Shown here: positions 32,601 to 32,893 of the stretch, in pieces
How positions within the stretch are numbered: the first letter of the stretch is position 1
How the letters are laid out: every line of letters starts with the position of its first letter
Source of the DNA: Bacteroidaceae bacterium
GTDB taxonomy: Bacteria; Bacteroidota; Bacteroidia; Bacteroidales; Bacteroidaceae
Length of the DNA: 32,893 nucleotides
NCBI GenBank assembly: GCA_017535725.1
Contig: JAFXTO010000012.1
Location: 1-32,893, forward strand
Direction: 5' to 3'
Made by a program: the position numbers and the translations under genes
Notes under the pieces: model-generated
Databases searched by the model: none
Told to the model about the DNA's origin: nothing
Seen by the model: only the letters and a program-made list of their open reading frames with translations

Positions 32601-32690
32601 CAGGTGTTCGACATCACGGGACGTCGCGTGGGAAGCATCTCACAGCCGGGTATGTACATCGTGAATGGGAAAAAGGTGTTTGTTAAGTAA
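29676..32690 (+). CDS. secreted peptidase M60 (enhancin/mucinase-like) with N-terminal lectin-like domains
   Basis: 1004-residue exported zinc peptidase. After the signal peptide (MKRFYLFLLAFIGVVGSMIVSA) come two ricin-like beta-trefoil-type regions (about 25-150 and 165-300; YLSTATNG..., SANTGEYLQ, QYWLLTKNGTGWTIQS). A helical spacer (about 300-380) leads to the M60 domain: a beta-sandwich with FGRLSGPTGIVANPGDIIYVYV, then the zinc motif GPSHEIGHNHQG (H646, E647, H650) and the third ligand E663 in GTTESSNN. M60 proteins of gut bacteria cleave mucin-type O-glycoproteins, so host mucin or another glycoprotein is a likely substrate. It ends in a short sorting tail (KQVFDITGRRVG...GMYIVNGKKVFVK). 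I chose the ATG at 29676; a TTG two codons earlier is unlikely. Confidence 0.93.
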   Translation: MKRFYLFLLAFIGVVGSMIVSAADFPTGLVRLKSDRTSWYLSTATNGAATTTEKNLNTLNQVWILLANADGYTLRSANTGEYLQADYTTPASGKTTLYIRKSPNATTSKALFNVSSDSSFGGKFLNTNTGHGLFSYSMDAGCDWYIEAVENYTMEEIRERIMSSFPYAKELKDGAYYRLMSYYDLALTAGDDLSAKNVDSQNYNQYWLLTKNGTGWTIQSVVSQKYIQHQTQTSAPYHLGDTQVTFNIKLVQDEWDYRWTIYYGNEKSGLHDASTQGHNVVYWSTDAAASEWHFEEVEIDPDELDRIREEQGMYEDLVKNKTKIQLNLDNLFEDKACTTLKADIQALSDEALAANEDFAALPAAMQAMVLKVKNDTWQQYTDKTTDYTAGYEKFFRIADYNVYSNCDKMGNADNFTMSNAFGRLSGPTGIVANPGDIIYVYVNNNPSPDCTLQLEAVSTDGVPGNHSTGSLTTLKAGLNLLRFSEQKVLYVLYQLTDTRKYLKDYADITVHFEGGQLQGYWDATRGMTNADWKLLQQDLLKVCNYLNLKTKHLVFQMHADLVKQAEPTEMEGLMRIWDRVVENEDRFMGVEDFEGRYNNIWNAFSGATSYMHSTTRGTWYDESTIPTVMNYKKMSTQAGNLWGPSHEIGHNHQGSINVIGTTESSNNLFSNINTFESGILNSRRYYPSQNFDYMVEGTPWLERNIWMTTGMFFQLYLYFHVQGHDPNFYPNLFRQMRKKPINKWSGPGSPTSYGKDDYLHLAKMICDVAQADLSEFFEAYGMFIPVKMLAVGDYSNYTVTTTQSHIDAAKKYMQKYEKKLGNIMFIDDRIIQKSADPDNIFGCVPASDGLKRANEEYPYLMASERASYVGGDYESFTADAAPVTDDWYKLSSNGKTITFQGTKNYAGHKFYDADGNLIWATNTMKATLPKVVLDLGIENVTIMTANYDMTDTPCTDQKPEDTVNELQMGAVPATKQVFDITGRRVGSISQPGMYIVNGKKVFVK

Positions 32691-32709
32691 ATAGAAGACC
32701 CTCCCCCCG

Positions 32710-32727
32710 CCCTCCCTTTAGGGAGGG
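32710..32727 (+). terminator. hairpin after the M60 gene
   Basis: CCCTCCC and GGGAGGG form a 7-bp stem with a TTTA loop, 20 nt after the M60 stop. It resembles the C-rich/G-rich repeats inside the GH2 gene (15746-15860) and may be a member of the same dispersed family used as a terminator. Confidence 0.6.
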
Positions 32728-32837
32728 AGTAGTAACTTTCAAGAATAGGCTAATTATATGAAACGTACATGAGCGACTTCGTTCGCCAAAGGGAATGAAA
32801 AAGGGTTGCCCCTTGCACATAGTTGCAGGATTTTAGC

Positions 32838-32845
32838 TACCTTTG
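32838..32845 (+). promoter_or_regulatory. -7 box of the gene at the right edge
   Basis: TACCTTTG fits TAnnTTTG, 32 nt before the ATG at 32877. A TTG-containing sequence near 32813-32815 is a possible but poorly spaced -33 element. Confidence 0.45.
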
Positions 32846-32876
32846 TCGCCACATAACCCCTTAAAGAGCGAATGAC

Positions 32877-32893
32877 ATGAGTAAGAACGTAGA
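32877..32893 (+). CDS. start of a gene cut by the window edge
   Basis: An ATG at 32877 opens a frame reading MSKNV before the window ends. A nearby ATG at 32872 stops after one codon. The upstream -7 box supports a real start, but five residues do not allow identification. Confidence 0.35.

Overview
This window looks like a chromosomal segment from a gut-type Bacteroidales bacterium, most likely Prevotellaceae. The evidence is the gene content (Bacteroidetes-type TopA with C-terminal repeats and no visible zinc-finger cysteines, a DUF4954 protein, speA-argB next to an ECF sigma factor, secreted proteins with short Prevotella-like C-terminal sorting tails). The promoters agree: many genes are preceded by the Bacteroidetes -7 box TAnnTTTG, several with a TTTG -33 box exactly 20 nt upstream, and Shine-Dalgarno sites are mostly weak or absent. 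The species call is inference; no rRNA or tRNA gene was seen.

Positions 146-8071 hold a compact forward block of housekeeping genes: ribF and a CPBP-family membrane protease (ATGA overlap), then topA, shikimate kinase, arginine decarboxylase speA, acetylglutamate/succinylglutamate kinase argB (ATGA overlap with speA) and an ECF sigma factor. A strong bidirectional terminator separates the sigma gene from a convergent hsp20. A probable single-pass anti-sigma factor follows at 8997-9461, behind an ECF-type promoter that the sigma factor itself may use. hsp20 has a near-consensus sigma-54 promoter.

Positions 9589-18655 form a carbohydrate/protein-degradation module without SusC/SusD: a secreted HExxH metalloprotease-like protein (minus strand), a very large GH2 beta-galactosidase with a C-terminal F5/8-type domain, and a GH36 alpha-galactosidase. 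The divergent protease/GH2 promoters are nearly symmetrical around one perfect palindrome that covers both -33 boxes. The GH2 gene carries two in-frame insertions of repetitive DNA.

Positions 18685-22492 form a probable surface-modification cluster: a LicD-family phosphotransferase diverging from a nucleotidyltransferase::PLP-aminotransferase fusion, followed by an opine-type dehydrogenase. Together they could make and transfer a nucleotide-activated, N-modified amino-alcohol phosphate; this is the best candidate here for an undescribed pathway. A foldback element built of 11-nt units lies downstream.

Positions 22818-32690 hold a degenerate methyltransferase-like gene diverging from a DUF4954 beta-helix protein. 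Two large secreted proteins follow: a 1243-residue protein with duplicated discoidin-like domains, and an M60 (enhancin/mucinase-like) peptidase with N-terminal lectin-like domains. Both end in the same type of short sorting tail. The window ends at the promoter and first codons of another gene.
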